From positions 62,001-126,000 of the forward strand of contig JAGWXF010000003.1 of the NCBI GenBank assembly GCA_018970025.1: a stretch of 64,000 bases of DNA, written 5' to 3'. A model generated the notes under the pieces. It did not search any database. It was given only the letters and a program-made list of their open reading frames with translations, and was not told the origin of the DNA. Both the position numbers and the translations under genes were made by a program. Positions 20,206 to 30,673 of the stretch are shown piece after piece. Source of the DNA: Actinomycetales bacterium. Lineage in GTDB: Bacteria; Actinomycetota; Actinomycetes; S36-B12. Positions within the stretch are counted from its first letter, which is position 1. Each line of letters starts with the position of its first letter.

Positions 20206-21079
20206 ACGGCCGCTGCATCGTCCCCGAGAGCCGCTTGGCGGCGGCCATCACCAGCCGAGCGTGCCGATCCTGGTGCTCGCCGAGATCGTCCACGGACCCG
20301 GTAATGGAGATGGCCGCCATCGCCACTCCATGGCGATCGAGCACGGCCGCGGCCACCGAGGCCAGGTTCGGCATGAGCTCGGCGTTCGCCGTTGCGTACC
20401 CCATCCGGCGCACCCCCGCCAGTGCCGCGGCGAAGCCGGTCTCGTCCGCGACGGTCTGCGGGGTGAAGACCGGGAAGCCGGCCTCGATACGCGCCTGGCA
20501 GGCGACCGGATCATGGGCGCAGATCGCCTTGCCGCTGGACGTCGCATGCAGGGGCCAGCGGCGCCGGTACTCCCCGATCGCCCGCATGCCGCGCAGGGTC
20601 GACAGCCGCTCCAGGTACAGCACGTCGGCCCCCGATGCCACGGCCAGGTGCACCGTCATGCCGCTGCGCTCGCGCAGCTCCTCCAGGAGCACCTGCGACT
20701 CCCGGCGCAGGTCGATGCGGCTGACCGCGAGGTCCCCCAGCTCGAACAGCCGGACTCCCAGGCGGTACTTGCTCGTCGCCGGGCTCTGCTCGACCAGGCC
20801 CCGCGAGGCCAGGGTGGTCAGCAGCCGATGGGCCGAGCTCTTCGACATGCCGATCCGGCGGGCGATCTCGGAGACCCCGAGCTCGGCATCCTGGGCAAAG
20901 CAGTCCAGGACCTCCAGCGCAGCGGCAACCGAGCGCAGCCCGCCATCCTGCCGGGACGTCGAATCTTGCCTGGACGTCGAATCTTGCCTGGACGTCGAAT
21001 CTTGCCTGGACGTCGGACGAGTCCGGGCCGTCCTGCCCTGCCCGTCAGCCGAGGGCGTCGAGCTCGGCGATCGCGGCAT
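20171..21079 (-). CDS. IclR-family regulator
   Basis: [47 protein letters not shown]...[12 protein letters not shown]. Confidence 0.92.
   Translation of the reverse strand: MPRSPSSTPSADGQGRTARTRPTSRQDSTSRQDSTSRQDSTSRQDGGLRSVAAALEVLDCFAQDAELGVSEIARRIGMSKSSAHRLLTTLASRGLVEQSPATSKYRLGVRLFELGDLAVSRIDLRRESQVLLEELRERSGMTVHLAVASGADVLYLERLSTLRGMRAIGEYRRRWPLHATSSGKAICAHDPVACQARIEAGFPVFTPQTVADETGFAAALAGVRRMGYATANAELMPNLASVAAAVLDRHGVAMAAISITGSVDDLGEHQDRHARLVMAAAKRLSGTMQRPSRAGRPTGVGS
20955..21014. repeat. 18-bp in-frame tandem repeat in the IclR N-terminus
   Basis: GACGTCGAATCTTGCCTG at 20955, 20973 and 20991; encodes (S)TSRQD repeats. Confidence 0.95.
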
Positions 21080-21920
21080 CGTCCAGGGTGATCAGGGCAG
21101 CGGCGCAGTTCTCCTCCAGGTGCGCCACCGAGCCCGTCCCCGGGATCGGCAGCATGGCGGGAGACCGCTGCAGCAGCCAGGCCAGCGCGACCTGCGACGG
21201 GGTGCAGCCCAGCCGCTCGGCGATCCCGGCCAGCGGGCCGTCGGCTGCGACCAGGGTGCGCCCGCCGAGGGGGAACCATGGGATGAACCCGATGCCATCG
21301 GCGGTGCACACGTCCAGGAGCGCCTGGCTCTGCTGCTGCTGCAGGTGGTAGAGGTTCTGCACGCTGACCACGGGCAGCCCCTGCTGGGCGGCCCGCAGGT
21401 CATCGACCGAGACCTCCGACAGGCCGACATGCCGGATCAGCCCCTCCTGCTGCATCTCGCGGATCGCCCCGAACTGCTCGTCCGCCGGGACCTTCGGGTC
21501 GATGCGGTGCAGCTGCCACAGGTCGATTCGCTCGACCCCTAGGCGGCGCAGGGACATCTGCACGCACTGGCGCAGGTACTCGGGCCGGCCGACAGCCTGC
21601 CACTGATCGGGCCCCTGCCGGGTCAGGCCGCCCTTCGTCGCGATGAGGATGCCGTCGTACGGGTACAGGGCCGCACGGATGAGGTCCTCGCTGACTTCCG
21701 GACCGTAGCTGTCGGCCGTGTCGACGAAGTCCACGCCGAGCTCGACGGCCCGGCGCAGGACGGAGATCGCGATCTCAGGGTCGGCCGGATCGCCCCAGAT
21801 CCCGGGGCCGGTGATGCGCATGGCTCCGAAGCCCAGCCGTCGGACGGCGATCGGGTCGTCGGTGAAGCCGCCAAGGACGAAGGTGCCGCTGGCAGCGATC
21901 GGTGCAGTGGGCTCGCTCAT
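21045..21920 (-). CDS. Aldo/keto reductase
   Basis: [60 protein letters not shown]. Confidence 0.92.
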   Translation of the reverse strand: MSEPTAPIAASGTFVLGGFTDDPIAVRRLGFGAMRITGPGIWGDPADPEIAISVLRRAVELGVDFVDTADSYGPEVSEDLIRAALYPYDGILIATKGGLTRQGPDQWQAVGRPEYLRQCVQMSLRRLGVERIDLWQLHRIDPKVPADEQFGAIREMQQEGLIRHVGLSEVSVDDLRAAQQGLPVVSVQNLYHLQQQQSQALLDVCTADGIGFIPWFPLGGRTLVAADGPLAGIAERLGCTPSQVALAWLLQRSPAMLPIPGTGSVAHLEENCAAALITLDDAAIAELDALG

Positions 21921-22056
21921 GGCCGAAACCTACGCGACCGCAGATGCGCGATCCCGGCCAGTGGCGTAGAGTGGTAGTTGAAACTTGAACGATCAGCACG
22001 ACCCGACCAGCACGACCCGACCAGCACGCATGATCGAGCAGACCAGGAGTCACGCC

Positions 22057-23022
22057 ATGCCCGCAGCAACCGCCGACCCGCTGACCCTGCCCCGAGTGTC
22101 CGCCTCCGCGCAGGCTCGCCCCCGCGCGGTGACCTCGCTCACAACGGCACCGACCGGATATGAGGGCGAGGGCTTCCCCGTCCACCGCGCATTCGCGGGA
22201 GTCAGCCCGGCAGACCTCGACCCGTTCATCCACCTCGACCAGATGGGCGAGATCGAGTACGCGCCGGGCGAGCCGAAGGGCACTCCGTGGCACCCGCATC
22301 GCGGCTTCGAGACCTTCACGTATCTCATCGACGGCCAGTTCCTGCACCAGGACTCCAATGGCGGTGGCGGCACCATCAATGACGGCGGCACCCAGTACAT
22401 GACCGCCGGCGACGGCATCCTGCACATCGAGACACCCCCCGAGCACCTGGTCATGTCTGGCGGCCTGTTCCACGGCCTGCAGCTGTGGATCAACCTGCCG
22501 CGGGCCAAGAAGCGCATCGCTCCGGCCTATCAGGACCTGCAGGGCCAGGACCTCACGATGATCACCAGCGCCGACGGCGGCGCCATCATCCGAGTGCTCG
22601 CCGGTGAGATCGACGGCCATGCCGGGCCAGGCATCTCGCACACGCCACTGGCACTGGCACACGTGACCCTGGCACCGGGTGCCCAGGTCGACATCCCATG
22701 GCGAGCCGATTTCAACGCCCTGGCCTACGCGCTGGCCGGCAGCGGCGCGGTCGGGGCCGAGGGCCGGCTGTTCCGCGCCGGGCAGCTGGCCGTCCACGGT
22801 GCCGGCGACACCATCCGCATCTCGGCGTCACCGCGCCAGGACTCCCGCACCCCGAGCCTGGAGGTGTTCGTCCTCGGCGGGGTGCCGCTGCGCGAGCCGA
22901 TCGTGCAGTACGGGCCGTTCGTCATGAGCTCCAAGGCCGAGGTCATGGAGGCATTCGAGGACTTCCAGGCCGGACGCTTCGGGCGCATCCCGGCGAACGC
23001 GATCCAGCCCTTCCGCGCCTGA
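22057..23022 (+). CDS. Pirin family protein
   Basis: DPFIHLDQMGEIEYAPGEPKGTPWHPHRGFETFTYLIDGQFLHQDSNGGGGTINDGGTQYMTAGDGILHIETP; start uncertain (ORF opens at 21985). Confidence 0.92.
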   Translation: MPAATADPLTLPRVSASAQARPRAVTSLTTAPTGYEGEGFPVHRAFAGVSPADLDPFIHLDQMGEIEYAPGEPKGTPWHPHRGFETFTYLIDGQFLHQDSNGGGGTINDGGTQYMTAGDGILHIETPPEHLVMSGGLFHGLQLWINLPRAKKRIAPAYQDLQGQDLTMITSADGGAIIRVLAGEIDGHAGPGISHTPLALAHVTLAPGAQVDIPWRADFNALAYALAGSGAVGAEGRLFRAGQLAVHGAGDTIRISASPRQDSRTPSLEVFVLGGVPLREPIVQYGPFVMSSKAEVMEAFEDFQAGRFGRIPANAIQPFRA

Positions 23023-23076
23023 TCCACTGCGGCGCTTCATGCCCAGGCCTGCGTCAGGCTCAGGCGCGCGTCAGGC

Positions 23077-24258
23077 TCAGGACTCCGGCAGGCCGATGCT
23101 CGCCCGGGCCACCTGCATGCCCCGGGCGACGGCGCCCATGATCGCCGCGCTGCCGTGCAGTGACGACTCATGCACCTTGATCGGATACGGGGCAACGCGC
23201 GCGAGCTCCCGGCGCACGCCATCGAGGACGAACGGCACCGACCCGATGCGCCCGGCGAGCACCACGAACTGCGGATCGACCAGGACGCAGACGGCGAGGA
23301 TGGCGCGGGCGATGAGCTCGGCCTCCTGCTGCGCCGTCGCGACCGCCGCCGGCTCCGCCTCCTGCAGGGCCCGCAGGAATGCCTCCAGGGTTGGGCGGCC
23401 GGCCGCGAGTCCGCGCTCGGTCCGCTCGGCCCGGTAGCGCGCGAGCAGCCCGCTGAGCCCGGCCTGCGACTCCAGGGCCCCGATCCGCGCCACTGGGCCG
23501 ACCAGCCGCGCTGACCCCAGCGGCAGGTAGCCCGCCTCGCCGGCAGCACCCCGACTGCCGCGCAGCAGCTCCCCGTTCAGCATCAGGCCCATGCCGACAC
23601 CGGTGTCGACGAGCAGGAAGACGAAGTCATCGGCACCCCGGGCGATGCCGTAGCGATGCTCCGCGATCGCGGCGAGGTTCACGTCATTCTCGAAGGCGAT
23701 GGACGCATCGAACCGCCTGCCGAGCAGGCGATGCAAGGCACGGTCGTCCAGTCCGGGCACGTTCTGAGCCAGCGCCCGGTGGTCGGAGCCGGGCTCCAGG
23801 ATGCCCGGAGCTGAGATGGAGATGGCTCGCACTGCATCAGCGTCAACCCCCGCCTGCTGCAGGACCTCGTCCACCAGCGCGGCCGTCCCGGAGATGAGCC
23901 GATCCGGCCGGGGCAGCGGGGCATGCTGCCGGGCGCGCTGGTCGCCGGTGATGTCGGCGATGACGGCACCGATGCCGTCGCCGTCGAAGGCCAGGGCCAG
24001 CACCATGCCCGCCTCCGGGTTCAGCTGCACCAAGGAGGCCGGCCGGCCGATCGAACCGGTGCGGATACCGGCCTCGCGCAGCAGGCCGGTCGACAGCAGC
24101 TCATCGACCAGGGCATTCACGGTCGGCTTGCTCAGGCCGGTGGCCGCCGCGATCGCGACCCGGCTGACCGGCTCCGCCTCGGCTGAGATCGCTGCCAGGA
24201 TGCGGCTCTCGTTGTGCTGCCGGACGAACACATGCCGATCGACATGCGCGTCGGTCAT
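23077..24258 (-). CDS. ROK-family transcriptional regulator (NagC/XylR type)
   Basis: N-terminal HTH (SRVAIAAATGLSKPTVNALVDELLSTGLL) plus ROK domain (VDTGVGMGLMLNGELLRGSRGAAGEAGYLPLG). Confidence 0.9.
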   Translation of the reverse strand: MTDAHVDRHVFVRQHNESRILAAISAEAEPVSRVAIAAATGLSKPTVNALVDELLSTGLLREAGIRTGSIGRPASLVQLNPEAGMVLALAFDGDGIGAVIADITGDQRARQHAPLPRPDRLISGTAALVDEVLQQAGVDADAVRAISISAPGILEPGSDHRALAQNVPGLDDRALHRLLGRRFDASIAFENDVNLAAIAEHRYGIARGADDFVFLLVDTGVGMGLMLNGELLRGSRGAAGEAGYLPLGSARLVGPVARIGALESQAGLSGLLARYRAERTERGLAAGRPTLEAFLRALQEAEPAAVATAQQEAELIARAILAVCVLVDPQFVVLAGRIGSVPFVLDGVRRELARVAPYPIKVHESSLHGSAAIMGAVARGMQVARASIGLPES

Positions 24259-25100
24259 CCCTTGACCGCGCCCTGGCTCAGCCCGCGAACCAGCCGGCCC
24301 TGCATCACCACGGTCAGCAGGGCGATCGGGACGATCGCCAGGCTCGAGGCCGCGGCAAGGGGGCCCCAGTCCAGGGTGCGGGCGCTGACGAATCCGGAGA
24401 TGAACACCGGCAGGGTCTTGGTCGCCTCACTGCCGAGGACCACCGGCAGCAGGAACTCATTCCAGGCCAGCAGCCCGACGAACAGGCCGGTCGCGACGAC
24501 CCCGGGCAGGGCCAGGGGGAACACCACCGTGCGGAAGACCTGCGCCCCCGACGCGCCGTCGATGACGGCGGCCTCCTCCAGCTCCATCGGGATGCCCTGG
24601 AAGTACGGGGTCATGATCCAGATCGCGAAGGGGAGGTTGACCATCGCGTAGAGCACGATCAGCATGGGCATCTTGCCCAGCAGCCCCACCCCCGCCAGCA
24701 CGTCGTAGAGCGGCACCACCAGCACGACACCGGGCATGGCCCGCAGCAGGATCAGCGAGACCTCCAGCGGCCGGCGACCGCGGAAGCGGGGTGCGCGTGC
24801 CAGCGCGTAGGCCGCCAGCGAGCCGATCAGCAGCGCCACGATGGTGGACCCAGCCGTCACGATGATGGTGTTGGCCATCACCCGGATGAAGGTGGGATCC
24901 TCGAACAGCTGCGAGTAGTTCTTCCAGGTCGGGGTGAAGCCCACGATGACCGGCGGCAGGCGGAAGGTATCGACGCGGTCCTTGATCGACGTGGAGACCG
25001 TCCAGAAGATCGGGAACAGCATGACGGCCGAGGTCACCGTCAGCACCGCATACAGCCCGATCGAGCCCAGCGGGCTGCGACCGCCCGCCCGACGCGCCAT
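24255..25100 (-). CDS. Carbohydrate ABC transporter permease (MalG type)
   Basis: EEAAVIDGASGAQVFRTVVFPLALPGVVATGLF EAA loop. Confidence 0.92.
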   Translation of the reverse strand: MARRAGGRSPLGSIGLYAVLTVTSAVMLFPIFWTVSTSIKDRVDTFRLPPVIVGFTPTWKNYSQLFEDPTFIRVMANTIIVTAGSTIVALLIGSLAAYALARAPRFRGRRPLEVSLILLRAMPGVVLVVPLYDVLAGVGLLGKMPMLIVLYAMVNLPFAIWIMTPYFQGIPMELEEAAVIDGASGAQVFRTVVFPLALPGVVATGLFVGLLAWNEFLLPVVLGSEATKTLPVFISGFVSARTLDWGPLAAASSLAIVPIALLTVVMQGRLVRGLSQGAVKG

Positions 25101-26137
25101 CACGACCGCTCCGCCAGTGTCGACACCCGGCGCCACAGGAAGTAGATCGGCAGCGTGATCAGCATGAGCACCACGCCGATGGCCGAGGCGCGGCTGGTCG
25201 CCAGGAAGGTGAAGGCGACGTTGTAGTCGAGCATGCTCACCGTCTGCGTCGCGGTGCCCGGCCCGCCCCTGGTGAGGATGAACACCACGTCGAAGATCTT
25301 GAAGCCGTCGATCACCCGGATCATCAGGGTGACCAGGATGACCGGCATCAGAGCCGGCAGGGTGACATGCCGGAAGACCTGCCATCCCGATGCCCCGTCG
25401 ACCCGGGCGGCCTCCTCCGGCGAGGTCGGCAGGGAGGCAAGGCCTGCGGTGAGCATCAGGACCACGAGCGAGAGCGCCTGCCAGCTGTCGACGAAGGTCA
25501 CCGCGAACAGCGCCGGCCAGGGGGCACCGAGCCAGTCGACGCCCGGCAGGCCGAGCACCCCCAGCCACCAGTTGATGATGCCCAGCTCGGGGTTGTACAT
25601 GAACCGCCACATCAGGCCCACGGCCACCGGGGTCAGCAGCATCGGCACCAGGATCGCGGTGCGGAAGACGCCGCGGCCGCGCATCTGCTGATGCAGCAGC
25701 AGGGCCAGGGCCATGCCGAGCGGGAACTGCAGGGCCAGGCCGAGGGCGAGGATCAGCAGGGTGACGACCAGGGCCTCGCCGAAGACCGGGCTCAGCACAT
25801 CGGTGCGATAGTTGTCCAGGCCGACGAAGGACGGCTCCATCGGGAAGCCCAGGGTCTTGTCGTAGAACGACAGGTAGATCCCGACCCCGAGCGGCAGGAA
25901 GAACATCGGGACGAGGAAGACCCACGTGGGCAGGGTCAGCAGGACGGCACTGCGTGCCCGACGCTCGGCGATCCAGTTGCGCGCCGGCGGCGCGCCGGCC
26001 AGCCGTCCATTCGACGCCACCGGGCCCGCCGACGAGACCGAGCCCGCCGACGAGACCGAGCCCGCCGACGAGACCGAGCCCGCCGAGGGGGCGCCAGATG
26101 CTGGCGCCCCCTCCGCGGTCATCGCCTGCTCGGCCAT
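25100..26137 (-). CDS. Carbohydrate ABC transporter permease (MalF type)
   Basis: EEAARVDGASGWQVFRHVTLPALMPVILVT EAA loop; SAGSVS repeat at N-terminus. Confidence 0.92.
   Translation of the reverse strand: MAEQAMTAEGAPASGAPSAGSVSSAGSVSSAGSVSSAGPVASNGRLAGAPPARNWIAERRARSAVLLTLPTWVFLVPMFFLPLGVGIYLSFYDKTLGFPMEPSFVGLDNYRTDVLSPVFGEALVVTLLILALGLALQFPLGMALALLLHQQMRGRGVFRTAILVPMLLTPVAVGLMWRFMYNPELGIINWWLGVLGLPGVDWLGAPWPALFAVTFVDSWQALSLVVLMLTAGLASLPTSPEEAARVDGASGWQVFRHVTLPALMPVILVTLMIRVIDGFKIFDVVFILTRGGPGTATQTVSMLDYNVAFTFLATSRASAIGVVLMLITLPIYFLWRRVSTLAERS
26025..26090. repeat. 18-bp in-frame tandem repeat
   Basis: CCCGCCGACGAGACCGAG at 26025, 26043 and 26061 plus partial; encodes SAGSVS repeats on minus strand. 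Confidence 0.95.
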
Positions 26138-26200
26138 GTCACTGCCATGTGCCCGAGGCCATGGGTACCCACGCTCCTTCGCTTACCAGTGCTCCTCCGC

Positions 26201-27532
26201 CTACTTGGGCTCCTTCGCCAGCACCGGCTCCAGTGCCGACTGCATGGCATCGAGGCCCTCCTGGACGGGCACCTCGCCGGAGAGGATCTTGGCGAGGTTG
26301 TCGGAGGCCACCTTGTCGAACTCCGGCCACACCACGATCTGCGGGTAGGTGTTCACCACCGCATCCGGGCTGATGTTGAGCAGCTTCAGGTACGGGTACT
26401 TCGCCTGCAGGGCAGGGTCATCGATGATCGAGATCCGGCCGATGGCGGCAGCGCCGTTCTCCAGCAGGGTCTTGGCATTGGACTTGCCCAGCATGTACTC
26501 CAGGAACTTCCAGCCGCACTGCGGGTTGGGCGAATCCGACGGGATGCCGATATTCCAGCCCGCCAGCTCGACCGCATTGACCTTGCCCGCCGGCAGCGGC
26601 GCCACCGCGATGCTCGCCGCATTCTTGGACGAGGTCGGGTCGAACACCCCGGCCGCATAGCCGGAGTACTGCACCATCTGGCCGATGTCGGAGCCGACGA
26701 ACTGCAGGGTCACGTCGTCACCGGTCGCGCCCAGGGCACCGCTCGGGGATGACGCCAGCAGGCTCTTGTAGTACTCGGTCGCCGCTGCGGCCTCCGGGGT
26801 GTTGACGGTCGGCTTGAAGTCGGAGTCGTAGAGCGCCCCGCCGAACGACCAGACCAGCTGCATCCACCACCAGGTGGTGTTCGGGCCGAAGCCCATCATC
26901 TGGCCGGCTGCCTCGCCGGACTTCTGGATCGCCTCGGCATTCGCCTTGTACTCGTCCCAGGTGGTTGCCGGCTTCAGGCCCAGCTTGTCGTAGATGTCCT
27001 GCCGGTACCACTGGATGAACGGCTCGGTCGACAGCATCAGGCCGTACTTGGTGCCGTCGAAGTCGCCGTAGTTCTGCAGCGACGGCGGGATGTCGCTGAT
27101 GTCGTACTCCGCCGAGTTCGCCGCCCAGTCGCCGATATCGGTCAGCGCCCCGGCCTTGGCGAATGCCGCCAGGAAGGTGTTGTCGAACTGGACCACGTCG
27201 AAGGCGCCCTGCTTGGACTGGATCGACAGCAGTGCCTTCTGGTGCGCGGTGCCGTACTCCACCTCGCTGACGTTCACGTTGATGCCGGTTGCCTCGGTGA
27301 ACGCCGGGATCATCGCCTTCATCGCATCAGCGCTCGGGCTGGGGATGAGGAAGACGTTGATCGCCTCGCAGGTCGCCTCGGCAGGCGCGCTCGCTGCGCT
27401 GGACCCTGCTGGGGCGGACTCGGCCGCGGCCGACCCCGAGGTGCTGGTGCTGCTGCTCGAGCATGCGGCCAGGGCGAGACCGGCGACTGCCAGGCCCGCG
27501 ATGGCTGCGATGCTGCGTCGCGTCATCGTCAT
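26201..27532 (-). CDS. Extracellular solute-binding lipoprotein of sugar ABC transporter
   Basis: Lipobox LALAACSSSS; family-1 SBP-like sequence; upstream of the two permeases. Confidence 0.92.
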   Translation of the reverse strand: MTMTRRSIAAIAGLAVAGLALAACSSSSTSTSGSAAAESAPAGSSAASAPAEATCEAINVFLIPSPSADAMKAMIPAFTEATGINVNVSEVEYGTAHQKALLSIQSKQGAFDVVQFDNTFLAAFAKAGALTDIGDWAANSAEYDISDIPPSLQNYGDFDGTKYGLMLSTEPFIQWYRQDIYDKLGLKPATTWDEYKANAEAIQKSGEAAGQMMGFGPNTTWWWMQLVWSFGGALYDSDFKPTVNTPEAAAATEYYKSLLASSPSGALGATGDDVTLQFVGSDIGQMVQYSGYAAGVFDPTSSKNAASIAVAPLPAGKVNAVELAGWNIGIPSDSPNPQCGWKFLEYMLGKSNAKTLLENGAAAIGRISIIDDPALQAKYPYLKLLNISPDAVVNTYPQIVVWPEFDKVASDNLAKILSGEVPVQEGLDAMQSALEPVLAKEPK

Positions 27533-27661
27533 GCAGGACTCCTTTCGGCAGGCCGATCGGCCGCCTGGTGGTTGACGAGCAGGTTAGTACGCAATATTGA
27601 CGAAGTCACGCGCTTTGTAAATACTGTTCGCCAATTCACGGCAGCGGTGGAGGGAGCAGGG

Positions 27662-28576
27662 GTGAGCGATGGGCGCAGCAGCCTTGACCGGCTCGCGGGG
27701 CGCCCGATCCTGGCCTTCGTCGCCCATGCCGACGACTGCGCCCTGTTCATCGGCGGCACGATCCGGCTCCTCGCCGACGCCGGGTGCCCCATCACCCTGG
27801 TCCGGTTCACCGACGACTGCACTGACTCCGACGGACTGGACCCGTCCGAGACCATCCGGCGCAATGACCGAGAGCTGCAGGAAGCGTGCGAGATCCTCGG
27901 CATCCGGCACCGGCACGACCTGGGCTACCCGTCCGACACCCTCGGCGACGTGCGCCGCGGCGAGCTGCGCGAGCATGCGATCCGGCTGATCCGCCAGGTG
28001 CGGCCCTATGCCGTGCTGACCTTCGACCCGTACGCGCGATTCGGCGAGGACAACCAGGATCACATCCGCATCGCCCAGGAGGTCGACGAGGCGTTCTGGA
28101 CCTCGATGTTCGACAAGCACCATCCTGAGCACCTCCAGGCCGGCCTCGCACCCCACGGGGTCGTCGAGCGCTGGTACTTCGGGCGACGGGTGACCGAGCC
28201 GACGGACGTGATCGACATCAGCGCGGCGATGCCCGCCAAGACCGAGGCAGCCGTCGCGCACCGCACCATGATGGGCAACCTGATGCGCCAGCTCACCCTG
28301 ATGGGCCGGACCGCCGAGGTCGACAGCGACTGGCTCGGCGGCGTGCTCGGCGACCAGGATGCGATCGTCCGGCGGATGGTCGGCCACTCGACGACGGAGG
28401 CCTTCCGGGTCGTGCGCTTCAGCGGGTTCGCCGCCCTGTTCGACGATGCGCCCCGGCATCGCACCATTCCAGATGCAGCCAGGACAGATGCAGCCAGGAC
28501 AGATGCAGCCAGCACGCCCGATGCCAGCCCTCGCCCGCCGACCAGCGAGCGCCCCGACCTGAATGGATCCGCATGA
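27662..28576 (+). CDS. PIG-L/LmbE-family deacetylase
   Basis: PILAFVAHADDCALFIGGTIRLL, RNDRELQEACEILGIRHRHDLGYPSD, NQDHIRIAQ; GTG start inferred. Confidence 0.88.
   Translation: MSDGRSSLDRLAGRPILAFVAHADDCALFIGGTIRLLADAGCPITLVRFTDDCTDSDGLDPSETIRRNDRELQEACEILGIRHRHDLGYPSDTLGDVRRGELREHAIRLIRQVRPYAVLTFDPYARFGEDNQDHIRIAQEVDEAFWTSMFDKHHPEHLQAGLAPHGVVERWYFGRRVTEPTDVIDISAAMPAKTEAAVAHRTMMGNLMRQLTLMGRTAEVDSDWLGGVLGDQDAIVRRMVGHSTTEAFRVVRFSGFAALFDDAPRHRTIPDAARTDAARTDAASTPDASPRPPTSERPDLNGSA
28471..28515. repeat. 15-bp in-frame tandem repeat at the deacetylase C-terminus
   Basis: AGATGCAGCCAGGAC x3 (third diverged); DAART repeat. Confidence 0.9.
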
Positions 28577-29661
28577 GCAGCCCGGACCACGCCAGCGCCC
28601 ACGCCAGCACCAACGCCAGCGCCAGCACCAACGCCGCCGACCCGTCAGCCTTCGTCTCCCGGCACGGTTTCGCCACCACGTACGGCCACGGCGTTGCCAC
28701 CGGGGTCGGCGACCGACCAGGCTCGGTCGTCGCGGTCTGCGATCCGGAGGTCTGGCAGTGGTTCGGGCCTGCCTTCGGCCCGGCACCCGACCTGCGCATC
28801 GACGCGGTCGAGCTCTCCCCCGCCCACCTCGACGAGCTCGCCGGCTCCGTTCCGGCAGACGCCACGATCATCGGGATCGGCGGCGGGGTCGCGATGGACG
28901 TCGCGAAGTGGGTGCACTGGCGCCGCGGACTGCCGTTGATCCAGGTGCCGACCCTGCCGAGCGTCAACGCCTGCTTCACCCGGATGACGGCACTGCGCGA
29001 CGGCGGCCGCGTGCGCTACGAGGGCAACGCCATCCCCGAGCAGGTCATCGTCGACTTCGACATCTTCCAGGCCGCGCCCCCGGCGCTGGTGCGCGCCGGG
29101 ATCGGCGACGTGCTCTCCTGCCATACCGCCCTGTGGGACTGGCGGGTCGGCGTGGCTGCCGGCTTCGACCCGGCCTGGGATGACGACAGCGCCGGCTCGT
29201 CGATGCGCTACATCGATGCCCTGCGACGGGCCGCGCCCGGCATCCACGACGTGACCGATGCCGGCATCGCGTCGCTGATGGAGCTGCATCGCGAGATCGG
29301 CTGGCGCTGCCACGAGATGCAGCATGCGCGCTTCGAGGAGGGCAGCGAGCACTTCTTCGCCTACTGCTTCGAGGAGGTCACCGGGCGGACGATCCTGCAT
29401 GGCGAGCTGGTCAGCGTGGGCGTGCTCATCATGTCCGCCATCCAGGGCAACAATTCGTGGCTGCCGCGGTCGATCGTCCACTCGGCCGGCACGCGGCATC
29501 GTCCGCAGGACCTCGCGATCACCTGGGACGAGATCGATGCCACCCTGGATCACCTCCGGGCCTTCACCACGGCCGGCGGCTATTGGCACTCGGTGATCCA
29601 GGAGGGGTTCGACGTCGGCCGGGCGAAGGAGCAGGCGCGTGCCGCCCTCGACTTCGACTGA
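28573..29661 (+). CDS. Iron-containing alcohol dehydrogenase / glycerol-1-phosphate dehydrogenase-like protein
   Basis: IIGIGGGVAMDVAKWVHW, VPTLPSVNACFT, IGDVLSCHTALWDW, EEGSEHFFAY, LHGELVSVGV metal-ligand motifs. Confidence 0.85.
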   Translation: MSSPDHASAHASTNASASTNAADPSAFVSRHGFATTYGHGVATGVGDRPGSVVAVCDPEVWQWFGPAFGPAPDLRIDAVELSPAHLDELAGSVPADATIIGIGGGVAMDVAKWVHWRRGLPLIQVPTLPSVNACFTRMTALRDGGRVRYEGNAIPEQVIVDFDIFQAAPPALVRAGIGDVLSCHTALWDWRVGVAAGFDPAWDDDSAGSSMRYIDALRRAAPGIHDVTDAGIASLMELHREIGWRCHEMQHARFEEGSEHFFAYCFEEVTGRTILHGELVSVGVLIMSAIQGNNSWLPRSIVHSAGTRHRPQDLAITWDEIDATLDHLRAFTTAGGYWHSVIQEGFDVGRAKEQARAALDFD

Positions 29662-30673
29662 TCTCCGCCAGCCAGGCTCGGTACCCGTCGCCGGCATCGA
29701 CCTCGGCGGCACCAAGGTTCGCGGGGCCATCGCCGACCCCAGCGGTCGCATCATCGCCGAGTCCACCGAGCCCACCCGCGCCAGCGGGGCACGCGACGTC
29801 ATCACCCAGATCGCCGGGATGGTGCGCTCGCTCGGTGCGCAGTGCGGGGTCCGGCCCGAGCTGCTCGCCGTCGGCTCCCCCGGGGTCGTCGACGAGCGCG
29901 GGCGATTCCAGCTGTCCTTCAATATCGACGAGCTCGCCGATCTCTCCCTGGCCTCCGAGATCGCGGCCCACGTCGGCGTGCCGGTGATCGTCGACAACGA
30001 CGCGAACATGGCCGCGCTCGGCGAGCAATGGCAGGGGCTGGCCCGAGGCTGCCGCGACTTCGTCGTGCTGTCGGTCGGTACCGGCCTGGGCATGGGCCTG
30101 GTCATCGACGGGCGGCTGCATCGGGGCTCGCGGGGCTTCGCCGGGGAGATCGCCTACCTGCCGATCGGCGAGGACCCGAGCGTTGCGCAGGCCCGTCGAT
30201 TCGGGGCCCTGGAGTGGGCCGCCGGCACGGCCGGCATCCGGCGTGCGCTGATGGCGTCCCTGGACTCCGGGCAATACCCGGCGACCGGGCTGGCACCCGA
30301 GGCCGACGTCCATGCCGTCTTCGAGGCCGCCCGCGCCGGCGACCAGCTCGGCATGGCCCTGGTGGAGCACGAGGCTGGCCTGCTCGCCCACGCGATCCTC
30401 GCCGTCGCCGCGGTCATCGACCCCGAGCTGGTGATCATCACCGGCGGCATCGGCGCGGACCCGCTGCTCATCGACCGGCTGCGGGCCCGGCTGGACGACA
30501 TCAGCCCGCACCGGATCCGCGTCGAGCGCTCGATCCTGGGCGATCGATGCGGGGTCATGGGGGCGCTCGCGGCCGCCCGGGCCACCGCCGCGCAACCCAG
30601 GGCCCATGAACCCCAGGCCCATGAACCCCAGGCCCATGAACCCGATTTCCAGGAAGGGCACTCCCATGTCTGA
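29639..30673 (+). CDS. ROK-family sugar kinase
   Basis: VAGIDLGGTKVRGAIADPSG, VIVDNDANMAALGEQW, VLSVGTGLGMGLVIDGRLHRGSRGFAGEIAYLPIG. Confidence 0.92.
   Translation: MPPSTSTDLRQPGSVPVAGIDLGGTKVRGAIADPSGRIIAESTEPTRASGARDVITQIAGMVRSLGAQCGVRPELLAVGSPGVVDERGRFQLSFNIDELADLSLASEIAAHVGVPVIVDNDANMAALGEQWQGLARGCRDFVVLSVGTGLGMGLVIDGRLHRGSRGFAGEIAYLPIGEDPSVAQARRFGALEWAAGTAGIRRALMASLDSGQYPATGLAPEADVHAVFEAARAGDQLGMALVEHEAGLLAHAILAVAAVIDPELVIITGGIGADPLLIDRLRARLDDISPHRIRVERSILGDRCGVMGALAAARATAAQPRAHEPQAHEPQAHEPDFQEGHSHV
30601..30644. repeat. 15-bp in-frame tandem repeat at the ROK kinase C-terminus
   Basis: GGCCCATGAACCCCA x3; AHEPQ repeat. Confidence 0.95.
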
